From Bacteroidetes bacterium GWF2_43_63 (GTDB lineage Bacteria; Bacteroidota; Bacteroidia; Bacteroidales; DTU049), in contig MEOQ01000020.1 in the NCBI GenBank assembly GCA_001769275.1, positions 40,584 through 104,583 of the forward strand: a stretch of 64,000 nucleotides of DNA, written 5' to 3'. The notes beneath the pieces were generated by a model. That model was not told the DNA's origin and did no database searches. It saw only the letters and a program-made list of their open reading frames with translations. Positions 10,214 to 18,222 of this stretch are shown here, one piece after another. A program made the translations under genes and the position numbers. Numbering within the stretch: the first letter of the stretch is position 1; the number at the start of each line of letters is the position of its first letter.

Positions 10214-10389
10214 TTATCTGTTGAAAAAAATATTACTCATCTGTCAATCCTTTATGAATGCGGTAAATATTCGGATAAACGAGAGCTGAAAATTGTCAAA
10301 ACTCAAAAAGGCATTTACAAATCTTTCAATTGTTGGAACAAAATATTATATTTGCTATTGGAACGTTCCGCTTTTAAACCCCGCTTGCT

Positions 10390-10758
10390 ATGAAATTTCA
10401 AATAAAAAATCTGCGTCGAAAATTATTCGGATTTCTAAGTTTTTCAACTGCATTATTTGTGTTCCAGGCCTGTTATGGAGCGCCACAGGATGAAAGCACC
10501 GATGTGCTGTTTCATGGAACCATTGTTTCTGATTCAACCGATTTTCCGGTTCCCGGAATAAAAGTCAACGTAAACAGCGACCAATACGCTTTGACAGACT
10601 CAACCGGAACCTTCAGTTTTTATGTTCCTGCGGCTTCGCAATATCATTTGATTCTGACTGACGCAGACACATTGACGGACGGACATTATCTTGACAAGGA
10701 CACCGTGCTGAGCGATATTTCAACCTCTGGAATTACGATCAGAATTGATCCCAAGTAA
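10390..10758 (+). CDS. Putative lipoprotein of an rSAM/lipoprotein system
   Basis: A 122-residue precursor. The N-terminal 27 residues are a basic then hydrophobic signal, ending in a lipobox-like FQAC with the acylation cysteine at 28. The next residues, CYGAP, match the conserved start I recall for the small lipoproteins paired with a radical SAM enzyme in Bacteroidales (TIGR04134-type). The mature part is one compact beta-sandwich. It carries a carboxypeptidase-regulatory-like signature (FPVPGIKVNVNS, then the YALTDSTGTFSFYVP stretch near residues 70-90). Its stop codon is four codons before the radical SAM start, in the same frame. It is the presumed substrate of that enzyme; this is inference. 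A TATATTTG box lies upstream at 10347-10354. Confidence 0.85.
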   Translation: MKFQIKNLRRKLFGFLSFSTALFVFQACYGAPQDESTDVLFHGTIVSDSTDFPVPGIKVNVNSDQYALTDSTGTFSFYVPAASQYHLILTDADTLTDGHYLDKDTVLSDISTSGITIRIDPK

Positions 10759-10770
10759 ACTATAATTCCA

Positions 10771-11823
10771 TTGTTCAAGCGCTTCAGACAAAAAAATCAC
10801 GTTCGCTTTCGGCACAACGAAGCGGCAATTCATGAACTTTCGTATCTGTTCTGGGAATGCACCCTGCGCTGCAATCTCAATTGCCGTCATTGCGGAAGCG
10901 ATTGTTCGGTCAGCAGTCAGTTGCCCGATATGCCTTTTGCCGATTTTCTGAATGCAATCAAACCGCTGCAAAAACAATATAAAAAGGACTCCATCATTGT
11001 AATAATGACCGGCGGGGAACCACTGCTGCGAAGCGACCTGGCTGAATGCGGCATGCAGCTCAGACAAAACGGATTCCGATGGGGAATTGTTTCGAACGGT
11101 GTTTTGTATAACAAAGACATGCACCACAAACTGCTGAATGCCGGCATGGGATCCGTAACAATCAGTTTAGACGGGATGGCCAAAACCCACGAATGGATGC
11201 GGAATTCACAACACAGCTTCGATGCCGCGCTGAATGCCATTAAGCTGATTTCTTCCAATCCACGACTCAACGCCGATGTGGTCACTTGTGTGAATCAGAA
11301 AAATATCGGCGAACTTGATGAAATACATCAGACGCTTTTACAAACAGGCATTAAATCCTGGCGTCTGTTCACAATCACACCGATCGGGCGTGCAGCCACT
11401 GACAGAGACCTTTCGCTCACCGATGAACAATTGAAATTTCTGATGGAATTTATTGTGGAAAAGCGAAAGGACAAACGCATGAAAACCTCCTTCAGCTGCG
11501 AGGCCTGGACTGGTGTATACGAAGAAAAAGTGCGTGACGGATTTTTCTTTTGCCGCGCGGGCATACACATCGCCTCTATTCTGGCCGATGGCAGCATATC
11601 AGCCTGCCCCAATGTTGATCGAAGCCTTGCGCAAGGCAACATTTATAAAGATGAGTTTCTTGATGTGTGGAATAACAAGTTTGACATCATGCGAAACCGC
11701 AGCTGGACAAAAACCGGCACCTGCGCCAATTGCAAAGACTATTCAATCTGCGAAGGCAGCGGACTGCACTGGTGGCACGGCGAGCGGACAGAGGTGCTGC
11801 GGTGTTTGGGGAAGGTGAAATAA
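10771..11823 (+). CDS. Radical SAM/SPASM enzyme of an rSAM/lipoprotein system
   Basis: A 350-residue radical S-adenosylmethionine protein. The cluster motif CxxxCxxC is C34, C38 and C41, in CNLNCRHC, with further cysteines at 30 and 45. GGEP at 81-84 is the SAM-binding segment. The C-terminal SPASM-like domain has cysteines at 243, 261, 279, 318, 321, 327 and 345, fitting auxiliary iron-sulfur clusters as in peptide-modifying members. It follows a putative lipoprotein by 12 bases, as in the TIGR04133/TIGR04134 pairing. The start must be TTG at 10771: after the upstream in-frame TAA there is no ATG before the cluster motif. Reaction and target are not known to me. Confidence 0.9.
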   Translation: MFKRFRQKNHVRFRHNEAAIHELSYLFWECTLRCNLNCRHCGSDCSVSSQLPDMPFADFLNAIKPLQKQYKKDSIIVIMTGGEPLLRSDLAECGMQLRQNGFRWGIVSNGVLYNKDMHHKLLNAGMGSVTISLDGMAKTHEWMRNSQHSFDAALNAIKLISSNPRLNADVVTCVNQKNIGELDEIHQTLLQTGIKSWRLFTITPIGRAATDRDLSLTDEQLKFLMEFIVEKRKDKRMKTSFSCEAWTGVYEEKVRDGFFFCRAGIHIASILADGSISACPNVDRSLAQGNIYKDEFLDVWNNKFDIMRNRSWTKTGTCANCKDYSICEGSGLHWWHGERTEVLRCLGKVK

Positions 11824-11903
11824 AAGTACTTATCAAAAATAATAGTAATTTTAATTTCTCTTTTTGACGCCTTTAAAGTAGGAAAAGAGAATAATTTTCA
11901 GTC

Positions 11904-12752
11904 ATGAAAAACGAAATCATTATATACCAGCCCAATGAGCTTGCTTCACATATTGAAGTGAGGGTTGATGAGGATACGGTATGGTTGTCTCTTAATCAAA
12001 TTGCGCAACTTTTTGAAAGGGATAAATCAGTCATATCAAGGCACTTACGAAATGTTTACAAAGAAGGAGAACTTTCCATGGAAGCAACTGTTGCAAAAAA
12101 TGCAACAGTTCAAATTGAAGCAGGAAGGGAAGTGAAAAGAGAAATAGAATTTTATAATCTTGATGCCATTCTTTCGGTGGGTTATCGGGTAAATTCAAAA
12201 CAGGGAACTCAATTTCGTATGTGGGCAAATAAAATACTGAAAGATTATCTGCTTAAAGGTTATGCCCTCAATAACCGAATGAACCGCATCGAAGAAAATG
12301 TTGATTCGCTGGCGAAAAAAGTGAAAGGCATCGATTTGCAAATTAAAGCAGCATTGCCTCCAAGCCAAGGTCTTTTTTTCGACGGACAAATTTTCGATGC
12401 ATACACTTTTGTGTCTGAACTGATAAAATCGGCAAAACAGAGTATTGTTCTGATTGATAATTATGTTGATGAAACTGTTCTGACATTACTTTCCAAGCGA
12501 AAAAAGAGTGTTTTCGCTATTATTTATTCTTCGCAAATTACAAAACAACTGAAACTCGATTTGCAGAAACACAACCAACAATATGCGCCCATTGAATTGC
12601 TGGAATTTTCAAAATCGCACGACCGCTTTCTGATTATTGATGAGGTGGTTTATCATTTCGGTGCTTCGCTCAAAGACCTTGGCAAAAAATGGTTTGCGTT
12701 TTCGAAAATGGAAATGACCTCCGGGGAAATTCTTTGCAAATTGAGGATTTGA
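11904..12752 (+). CDS. RhuM-like regulator with PLD-like C-terminal part
   Basis: A 282-residue protein. Residues 1-115 match the virulence RhuM family, with a DNA-binding-like helical segment (WLSLNQIAQLFERDKSVISRHL) followed by the family's FYNLDAILSVGYRVNSKQGTQFR block. A predicted helical linker spans about 120-150. The C-terminal part (about 170-282) contains an SKSHDRFLIID motif and ends ASLKDLGKKWFAFSKM, resembling a single HKD-type phospholipase D half-domain in which His-Asp are kept. RhuM proteins often sit in accessory DNA, some beside Fic-type toxins; no toxin gene is adjacent here. The composition is more A/T-rich than the neighbouring genes, consistent with transfer. Confidence 0.82.
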   Translation: MKNEIIIYQPNELASHIEVRVDEDTVWLSLNQIAQLFERDKSVISRHLRNVYKEGELSMEATVAKNATVQIEAGREVKREIEFYNLDAILSVGYRVNSKQGTQFRMWANKILKDYLLKGYALNNRMNRIEENVDSLAKKVKGIDLQIKAALPPSQGLFFDGQIFDAYTFVSELIKSAKQSIVLIDNYVDETVLTLLSKRKKSVFAIIYSSQITKQLKLDLQKHNQQYAPIELLEFSKSHDRFLIIDEVVYHFGASLKDLGKKWFAFSKMEMTSGEILCKLRI

Positions 12753-12841
12753 GAGGTGGAATGAGAGTGTTGGTGGAGTGATTGCTCAAAACTTGCTGTC
12801 TTTGAATTTTAGAATCCAGAGCAATACCCGACGACATCAGT

Positions 12842-13117
12842 ATGAAGACTTACAGAACAATACTTACAGGTCAACTCCACGAAATAAACTGAATGCCGAT
12901 ATTTTCAAAGACCACGGAGATATTGAAAAACATCCCCGACGATTCCACGTCAGCGATAAAGCGACTCAAGCCACAGCTGCTGACGGTAGAATGTCGGGAA
13001 ACACACAACATTCTGTCGTCCGGATGACATTAATTTGCGAAAGGGAACGGACACGGAATTCCGCCGGCAGGCGGACAAGCTGTTGGGTGCATTGCAAAAT
13101 CTTTGTTGTTAGTTTCG
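12842..13117 (+). pseudogene. Possible decayed small gene
   Basis: From ATG 12842 the frame reads MKTYRTILTGQLHEIN then TGA. It continues in the same frame MPIFSKTTEILKNIPDD and onward to VECRETHNILSSG and a second TGA. A shift of frame near 13010-13020 then gives NLRKGTDTEFRRQADKL and further residues before a TAG. The amino-acid make-up is plausible for a short helical protein, but no family is recognised and the reading could be chance. It directly follows the RhuM-like gene, so it may be the remnant of a partner gene. Confidence 0.25.
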
Positions 13118-13260
13118 ATATCTCGGTCTGATATTTCAACTTAATAAAGGACTCAAGTAAATCTTGAAATCACAATTTGAGATTTCAAGTTCAGAGCATG
13201 GAGGCGCAAAAACTGCCTTTTGCATTTACCGGACAGGGTTTTTCAATGCTTAGTTCATTT

Positions 13261-13311
13261 CTTCTCCAGCGCACTCAGGTCGCCTATGGCGACGCAGAGA
13301 GGCTGGAGAAG
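13261..13311. repeat. Dispersed hairpin element, copy 1
   Basis: The outer arms cttctccagc (13261-13270) and gctggagaag (13302-13311) are perfect inverted repeats. The conserved core between them reads gcactcaggtcgcc-tat-ggcgacgcagagag, itself a hairpin. Related cores occur at 48202-48225 and 49640-49668 with different outer arms. Confidence 0.7.
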
Positions 13312-13372
13312 ATGCAAATTACAATCTCAAATCAAATCGCAATTCAAAAATCACAAATCTAATTTCTAAAAT

Positions 13373-13894
13373 CTACAGCCCTTCGTCGTACCAGCTGGCA
13401 TACATCATATAGTTTTCCGAAATGCGCATCACTTCTCCTTCGAGGAGCGATTGGTCAATTGATTTAATCTTTTTTGCAGGCATGCCACCATACACAGAAC
13501 CGCTTTCAATGCGGGTTCCCTTGGTGACAACCGCTCCGGCCGCAATGATACAGTTGCTTTCCACCACCACATCATCCATTACGATTGCGCCCATTCCAAT
13601 CAAGACATTATCGTGAATCGTACATCCATGAACAATAGCGCCATGTGCGATGGAGACGTTGTTTCCGATCGTAACCGGACTTTTCTGATAAGTGCAGTGA
13701 ACGACCACATTATCCTGGATGTTTACATTATTTCCGATCCGGATGGAATGCACATCGCCACGAATAACCGCATTGAACCACACGCTGCAATTGTTGCCCA
13801 TGACCACATCGCCTGTAATGGTGGCATTTTCAGCAATCACACATTCAGAGCCAAATTCGGGCAAAATTCCTTTCACTTTTTTGATCAGTGCCAT
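13373..13894 (-). CDS. Gamma-class carbonic anhydrase family protein
   Basis: A 173-residue left-handed beta-helix (hexapeptide repeat) protein. Three histidines at 66, 84 and 89 lie in the spacing of the metal ligands of gamma carbonic anhydrases. They fall in VVVHCTYQ, SIAHGA and IVHGC. The Arg-Asp pair in IRGDVHSI is also kept. Members hydrate CO2 or act as acyl-CoA binding or transferase-like proteins, so activity is not certain. I start at ATG 13894 (MALIKKVKG). The frame stays open upstream to 14197, but that extension is translated repeat DNA and is not family sequence. The gene stands alone. Confidence 0.9.
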   Translation of the reverse strand: MALIKKVKGILPEFGSECVIAENATITGDVVMGNNCSVWFNAVIRGDVHSIRIGNNVNIQDNVVVHCTYQKSPVTIGNNVSIAHGAIVHGCTIHDNVLIGMGAIVMDDVVVESNCIIAAGAVVTKGTRIESGSVYGGMPAKKIKSIDQSLLEGEVMRISENYMMYASWYDEGL

Positions 13895-13921
13895 CGGTGT
13901 AGTTTTTTGCAAAGATATAAA

Positions 13922-14015
13922 AGCATGCGGCATAGGGCATGCGGAGCTCAACTCACAACGCGCAATGCTTGGGGCATGGGGCGCAAAGCTTGCGGCATGA
14001 AGCAAAGGGCATGGC
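13922..14015. repeat. Degenerate GCATGGGGC-type minisatellite
   Basis: Words such as gcatgcggcatagggcatgcgg, gggcatggggcgc and gcggcatgaagcaaagggcatgg follow one another with a period near 8-10 bases. No coding sense. Confidence 0.45.
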
Positions 14016-14055
14016 GGCTTTCGACAGAAGGCGCTGAGCTCATGAACTTCACTGT

Positions 14056-14116
14056 CACGGATAACATATCCGCGCCAGTGAGGGGCATTGGGCACGGATT
14101 GCAAATCCGCGCCAGT
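14056..14116. repeat. Two copies of a dispersed palindrome (CACGGAT..ATCCGCGCCAGT)
   Basis: Copy one is 14056-14080 and copy two is 14093-14116. Each has the form cacggat-(ta/tg)ca-(t/a)atccg followed by cgccagt. A third copy is at 48114-48138. The inverted halves ggatt/aatcc make a small cruciform. Bacteroidota genomes often contain elements of this type, which are translated by mistake into predicted proteins. Confidence 0.7.
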
Positions 14117-14245
14117 TACTGTAACGCGTAACGACTGTAACGTGTAACGAAAAAAGTTAAAAAGATAAAGGGATAATGATAAAAGCACACAGGGCATTTT
14201 ACCAAATCAGGCAAAATTTGTACTTTTACGGAAAATATAATCATC

Positions 14246-14905
14246 ATGAAAAGATTCCTATTGATATTAGCAGCGGCAGCTATCATGTTGCCCGCACAGG
14301 CACAGAAAACGAAAGTGTCAGAAAGCATCGAAAAAATCGGTGACGGAAAAAATAATTGTCTGGTAGTGACCATTACCGGCGCCAGCGAAGATGATGTTGC
14401 CAAGGCATGGAAAGATAAAATGAAAGACACCGGCGGAAAAGTTTCCGGAAAGAAGGAAATGTTTGTTGATGATGCATCGTTGCCCTCCATTTCTTCAAAC
14501 GCAATTGATATTTACTCTGTTATTGATGAGAAAGGCGGAGATGTTCGCTTTATGGTCGGATTCAATCTGGGCGGCGCCTATCTGAATTCAAAAGAACACG
14601 CTACTGGTTATAAAGTAGCCGAAAAAATGATTTATGATTTCGCTGTTGAACAGGCCAAGCTTGCGGTACAGAAAAAAATTGACGAGCAAAAAGATGTGAT
14701 TGGTAAAACAACAAAAACCGTTGAAGGTCTGACTAAAGACAACGAAAAACTCGCAAAAGACATTGAAGATTACAAAAAAAGAATTGAAGATGCCGAGAAA
14801 AATATTGAAGACAATAAATCAAGCATTATTACCGGCAACCAGAATCTCGAAGATCAAAACAAAGCTCTGAAGGAGCTTGAAAAGAAACTCAGTGAGGTGG
14901 ATTAA
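14246..14905 (+). CDS. Exported coiled-coil protein of unknown function
   Basis: A 219-residue protein. Residues 1-19 are a signal peptide ending PAQAQ. Residues 20-125 form a mixed alpha/beta domain. From about 125 to the end there is a long Lys/Glu-rich coiled coil (heptads in VEGLTKDNEKLAKDIEDYKK and ITGNQNLEDQNKALKELEKK). It is probably periplasmic. It is the first gene of a run ending with comEC, five bases before surE. I do not recognise the family; a structural or scaffold role at the envelope is only a guess from the coiled coil. Confidence 0.78.
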   Translation: MKRFLLILAAAAIMLPAQAQKTKVSESIEKIGDGKNNCLVVTITGASEDDVAKAWKDKMKDTGGKVSGKKEMFVDDASLPSISSNAIDIYSVIDEKGGDVRFMVGFNLGGAYLNSKEHATGYKVAEKMIYDFAVEQAKLAVQKKIDEQKDVIGKTTKTVEGLTKDNEKLAKDIEDYKKRIEDAEKNIEDNKSSIITGNQNLEDQNKALKELEKKLSEVD

Positions 14906-14910
14906 TACGT

Positions 14911-15672
14911 ATGGAAAAAACAATTCTTATTACAAACGACGATGGTATTGATGCGCCTGGCATCAAATTTCTCATTTCATTTCTAAAACCGCTGGGAAAG
15001 CTGGTAGTCGTAGCTCCCGAAACAGGAATGTCGGGCATGGGGCATGCCGTAACCATTAAAAACCCGCTGCGCATCCAACATCTGCCAAACGATGGCGATG
15101 TAGAAAGATACACCACCAGCGGCACGCCGGCTGATTGCGTAAAACTTGGACTCAACCAGGTTTTAAAATGCAAGCCTGATCTTATCGTCAGCGGCATCAA
15201 TCACGGCAGCAACCATTCCATCAATGTGCTGTACAGCGGAACCATGGCTGCGGCGATTGAAGGAGCCATGCAAAATATTCCGTCAGTTGGGTTTTCGATG
15301 TGTAATCCAAGTACAAAAGTTGATTTCAGCTTCATGGAATCGTACGTCCAGAATATATGTACACGACTGCTGAAAACCGGACTTACAGCGGGAACCTGCA
15401 TCAATGTGAATTTTCCGAATACCGACAAACCCGCTGGAGTGAAAGTCTGCCGCCAGAGCATTGGCTATTGGAATGAAGAATTTGATTCACGTCTCGATGT
15501 GCACCACCAGCCCTATTACTGGCTTAAAGGAGATTTCATTATTCCTGAAGTGCAGGAAGACACCGATGAAAATGCGCTGCAGCAAGGTTTTATAAGCATC
15601 GTTCCTGTCACCATAGATCTCACAGCTCATACCGTACTCGATATCACCAGAAATCAATTTCAGGGTTTATGA
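14911..15672 (+). CDS. surE: 5'/3'-nucleotidase SurE
   Basis: SurE is a metal-dependent nucleotidase that removes phosphate from nucleoside monophosphates and is linked to stationary-phase survival. The 253-residue protein opens with ILITNDDGIDAPGI; Asp10 and Asp11 are metal ligands. It has the SGMGHAVT loop near residue 44 and the SGINHGSNHS segment near 95, both family signatures. Its stop overlaps the next ATG (ATGA at 15669), so it is translationally coupled to the small membrane protein and lpxB. Confidence 0.97.
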   Translation: MEKTILITNDDGIDAPGIKFLISFLKPLGKLVVVAPETGMSGMGHAVTIKNPLRIQHLPNDGDVERYTTSGTPADCVKLGLNQVLKCKPDLIVSGINHGSNHSINVLYSGTMAAAIEGAMQNIPSVGFSMCNPSTKVDFSFMESYVQNICTRLLKTGLTAGTCINVNFPNTDKPAGVKVCRQSIGYWNEEFDSRLDVHHQPYYWLKGDFIIPEVQEDTDENALQQGFISIVPVTIDLTAHTVLDITRNQFQGL

Positions 15673-15953
15673 AAGAATTTTTCAGAAGAGATAATTTCTG
15701 GCTTGGGATGGGCATAGCCATCATTTTGCCCGTACTCACGTGGTTGCTCATTAAGGGACTGACTGAAATTTTTGCAGGAAGTAATGGTAATATGTTTCAG
15801 CAAAGTACAGAACAATTGCTGGCTATCTGTTCCAACCTGATACCGTTCAGATATTATCTCGTAAAATTAAAAGCAGATAAAACCGGAAAAGGAATCATGC
15901 TTGTCACTTTTCTTTTCGCGATGTTGTATTTTTATTTCAACTGGGCTGCATGA
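15669..15953 (+). CDS. Small membrane protein between surE and lpxB
   Basis: 94 residues with two likely transmembrane helices, at about 11-30 (FWLGMGIAIILPVLTWLLIK) and 74-93 (GIMLVTFLFAMLYFYFNWAA), and a middle amphipathic part. The gene is coupled at both ends by four-base overlaps (ATGA), with surE before and lpxB after. No family is recognised. Its position suggests an envelope role connected with lipid A synthesis, which is inference only. Confidence 0.75.
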   Translation: MKEFFRRDNFWLGMGIAIILPVLTWLLIKGLTEIFAGSNGNMFQQSTEQLLAICSNLIPFRYYLVKLKADKTGKGIMLVTFLFAMLYFYFNWAA

Positions 15954-17059
15954 AGTATTTCATTATAGCCGGCGAAGCATCCGGCGATCTGCATGGCTCC
16001 AATCTGGTCAGGCATCTCAAACTAAAGGATGAAGCCGCTGAAATTCAGGCCTGGGGCGGCGATCGGATGATTCGACAAGGCGCTTATGTAAAAAAGCACA
16101 TCCGGGAGCTAGCGTTCATGGGCTTTGTAGAAGTGCTGATGAATTTGCGTACAATCATGCGAAATTTTAAACTTTGCAAATTGCAGGTTGAAGATTTTAA
16201 TCCCGACGTACTAATATTAATCGATTATCCCGGATTCAACCTGCGAATGGCCAGGTGGGCGCATGAAAGAAATATCAGAGTTGTTTATTACATTTCGCCG
16301 CAGGTCTGGGCCTGGAAAAAATCGCGTGTGAAAACAATCCGGCGCAACGTAGATGAGATGTTTACCATACTTCCTTTCGAAAAAGAATTCTACGCCAATC
16401 ATGGAATGACCGTGAAATACGAAGGACATCCACTCATTGACGCCATCGAAGGTTTTAAAAATAATGGCGCTCAATCCGATTTTCAGAATCACGAAAAACC
16501 AATACTGGCGATACTTCCGGGCAGCCGAAAGCAGGAATTGAAAAAAATGTTTCCGGTCATGCTCGAAGCATCGGATGCTTTTGCTGATTCGCATAAAATT
16601 ATAATCGGTGCTGTCAGTCTGCTTCCCAAAGAACTATACAACACCGGTGGTCGCGACATTGAAATAGTAACCGATCAGACCTATGCGTTGCTATCGAAGG
16701 CACAGTGCGCATTTGTGACAAGCGGCACCGCTACACTCGAAACAGCATTGTTCCGCGTCCCGCTTGTGGTCTGCTATAAGGCCAATGCAATATCATACAT
16801 GATAGCGAAAAGACTTGTCGGGAAAAACATACTTTTTATTTCGCTGGTAAATCTGATTGCAGGAAAAGAAGTCTGCAGGGAGCTTATACAGGGAGATCTG
16901 ACAAAAGACAATATGGTCGAAGAAATGAAAAAGCTCATTCCACCAAATTCGGCGCGAGAAAAAATGCTTTCGGAATACGATTTGCTATACGCGAAACTTG
17001 GCGGATCTGGCGCATCAGAGCGGGTTGCCTCGCAGATTGTCAATATTTGTAAGTCCTGA
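15950..17059 (+). CDS. lpxB: Lipid-A-disaccharide synthase
   Basis: LpxB joins UDP-2,3-diacylglucosamine and lipid X to form the disaccharide of lipid A at the inner face of the cytoplasmic membrane. The 369-residue GT19 protein opens YFIIAGEASGDLHGSNL, the family signature. Later come LIDYPGFNLRMARWA, YYISPQVWAWKKSR and the LPGSRKQELKKMFP stretch near 187. It shows that the organism makes lipid A. Overlaps the preceding gene by four bases and is one base before the SpoIID-domain gene. Confidence 0.97.
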   Translation: MKYFIIAGEASGDLHGSNLVRHLKLKDEAAEIQAWGGDRMIRQGAYVKKHIRELAFMGFVEVLMNLRTIMRNFKLCKLQVEDFNPDVLILIDYPGFNLRMARWAHERNIRVVYYISPQVWAWKKSRVKTIRRNVDEMFTILPFEKEFYANHGMTVKYEGHPLIDAIEGFKNNGAQSDFQNHEKPILAILPGSRKQELKKMFPVMLEASDAFADSHKIIIGAVSLLPKELYNTGGRDIEIVTDQTYALLSKAQCAFVTSGTATLETALFRVPLVVCYKANAISYMIAKRLVGKNILFISLVNLIAGKEVCRELIQGDLTKDNMVEEMKKLIPPNSAREKMLSEYDLLYAKLGGSGASERVASQIVNICKS

Positions 17060-17060
17060 T

Positions 17061-18212
17061 ATGAACACAAAATTCCTGTTGTTTTTTTTCATCGCAATTC
17101 TGAATGCCTCATTAACACAGGCACAACAGGATATTAAGGTGCGCATTCATTCTGATAAAAGTGTTCATTCTCTTGATTTAATTGTTTTTTCCGGAACCTA
17201 CCAATTGCAGGATACCGCTGGAAACACAGTGAAATTATTCAACAAAGGAGATTCGCTCCATATTGCTCCGTTCAATTACGACCTTGTTATTTTTACTAAA
17301 ACCGACACTATCTTTTGTGGAAAACAATTGATATTGCGAAGTGTCGGTTTTCTGAATATTTTTCAACTGACAACGGGTAAGTCAACCCGGCTCTACGACG
17401 ACGACCTCATTGTTTCGCTCAGGATTGACAAGTCGTTATGGTTGCTCAACGAAGTCAAGCTTGAGCATTATGTTGCAGGTGTTGTCCAGTCCGAAGCCGG
17501 CATCGCAAAGAACAATGAATTTTACAAAGTACAGGCAGTAGCGGCGCGCACGTATACACTTAAAAATATTGAGAAACATGCGGCGGAAGATTATCAGATG
17601 TGCGATCAGACATGCTGTCAGGTTTACAAAGGGCGCTGTGCCAATACGGAGATTATGATTGCAACTTCGCAAACGGCAGGCGAAATAATTATTGATTCGA
17701 CCTCAAAACAACTCATCATTGCAGTATTTCATTCCAATTCAGGTGGCCAAACCTGCAACTCCGAAGACGTGTGGGGAAGACCGCTTCCGTATCTCCGATC
17801 GGTTAATGATCCGTACAGTGTTTCACAAACCAGCTACAGCTGGCAGAAATCAATGCCCCGCAGCGAATGGCTCGATTACCTGAAACGAAATTTCAATTAT
17901 CCCATCAGCGATCCGTCTTCGGCAGCCAAAGTAACAAGTTTCACGCAAGCCAATCGACAAGTGTATCTGACAGGTAATATCGGACTCAGGAAAGTTCGTG
18001 AAGATTTGAAACTACGCTCGACATTTTTCAGCATTAAAGAAGACGGGAGCAATGTTGTATTCACCGGTCGCGGCTTCGGACATGGCGTTGGGCTGAGTCA
18101 GGAAGGCGCCATCAACATGGCAAGACAAGGTTTTTCATATACCGATATTCTGAAGTTTTATTACCTTGGTACCGAAATTACTACCATCGAATCTCTTTCA
18201 ACCTCTGAATAA
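17061..18212 (+). CDS. SpoIID/LytB domain protein
   Basis: A 383-residue exported protein with a signal peptide (residues 1-22, ending TQAQQ). A SpoIID/LytB domain covers about residues 130-375. It contains LEHYVAGVVQSEAG, VQAVAARTYTL, the VFHSNSGGQT segment, LPYLRSVND and a final GRGFGHGVGLSQEGA. Family members include the SpoIID peptidoglycan glycosidase, which removes sugar strands lacking peptides. In Bacteroidota the protein is not linked to spores and probably acts on periplasmic or cell-wall glycans. I start at ATG 17061, one base after lpxB; an upstream frame extension overlapping lpxB is rejected. Ten bases separate it from comEC. Confidence 0.9.
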   Translation: MNTKFLLFFFIAILNASLTQAQQDIKVRIHSDKSVHSLDLIVFSGTYQLQDTAGNTVKLFNKGDSLHIAPFNYDLVIFTKTDTIFCGKQLILRSVGFLNIFQLTTGKSTRLYDDDLIVSLRIDKSLWLLNEVKLEHYVAGVVQSEAGIAKNNEFYKVQAVAARTYTLKNIEKHAAEDYQMCDQTCCQVYKGRCANTEIMIATSQTAGEIIIDSTSKQLIIAVFHSNSGGQTCNSEDVWGRPLPYLRSVNDPYSVSQTSYSWQKSMPRSEWLDYLKRNFNYPISDPSSAAKVTSFTQANRQVYLTGNIGLRKVREDLKLRSTFFSIKEDGSNVVFTGRGFGHGVGLSQEGAINMARQGFSYTDILKFYYLGTEITTIESLSTSE

Positions 18213-18222
18213 AAATACAATC

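Larger units (their letters stand above)
12753..13372. other. Intergenic region with a decayed reading frame and a hairpin element
   Basis: Nothing intact is coded in these 620 bases. Between 12842 and 13117 one frame gives protein-like sequence interrupted by a stop and a frameshift (see the pseudogene entry). From 13140 on come AT-rich words around 'tttgagatttcaag', and the hairpin element at 13261-13311. The last 60 bases repeat 'aatcaaatcgc/aatcacaaatc'-like words before the carbonic anhydrase stop. Confidence 0.5.
13895..14245. other. Repeat-filled intergenic region upstream of the carbonic anhydrase gene
   Basis: The stretch 13922-14015 is built from variants of 'gcatgcggc/gggcatg' words. 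Two copies of a palindromic element (14056-14080, 14093-14116) follow. A short 'gtaacg(cg/tg)taacga' tandem lies at 14120-14150. These produce spurious open frames on both strands. The last 90 bases are AT-rich and lead to the gene at 14246. Confidence 0.6.

Noticed and set aside
12778..13131. 117-residue plus-strand frame after the RhuM-like gene
   Set aside because: The amino-acid sequence is unlike a protein (rich in Arg, Thr, His and Ser without pattern). Another frame of the same DNA looks more protein-like but is broken.
13895..14197. N-terminal extension of the carbonic anhydrase frame (about 100 residues)
   Set aside because: It is translated repeat DNA (palindromes and GCATGGGGC words) and does not belong to the beta-helix family; the ATG at 13894 gives the normal start.
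17061..18212. Evidence for sporulation (SpoIID domain)
   Set aside because: SpoIID/LytB domains are widespread in non-sporulating bacteria, and the neighbouring lpxB shows a lipid A-making cell.
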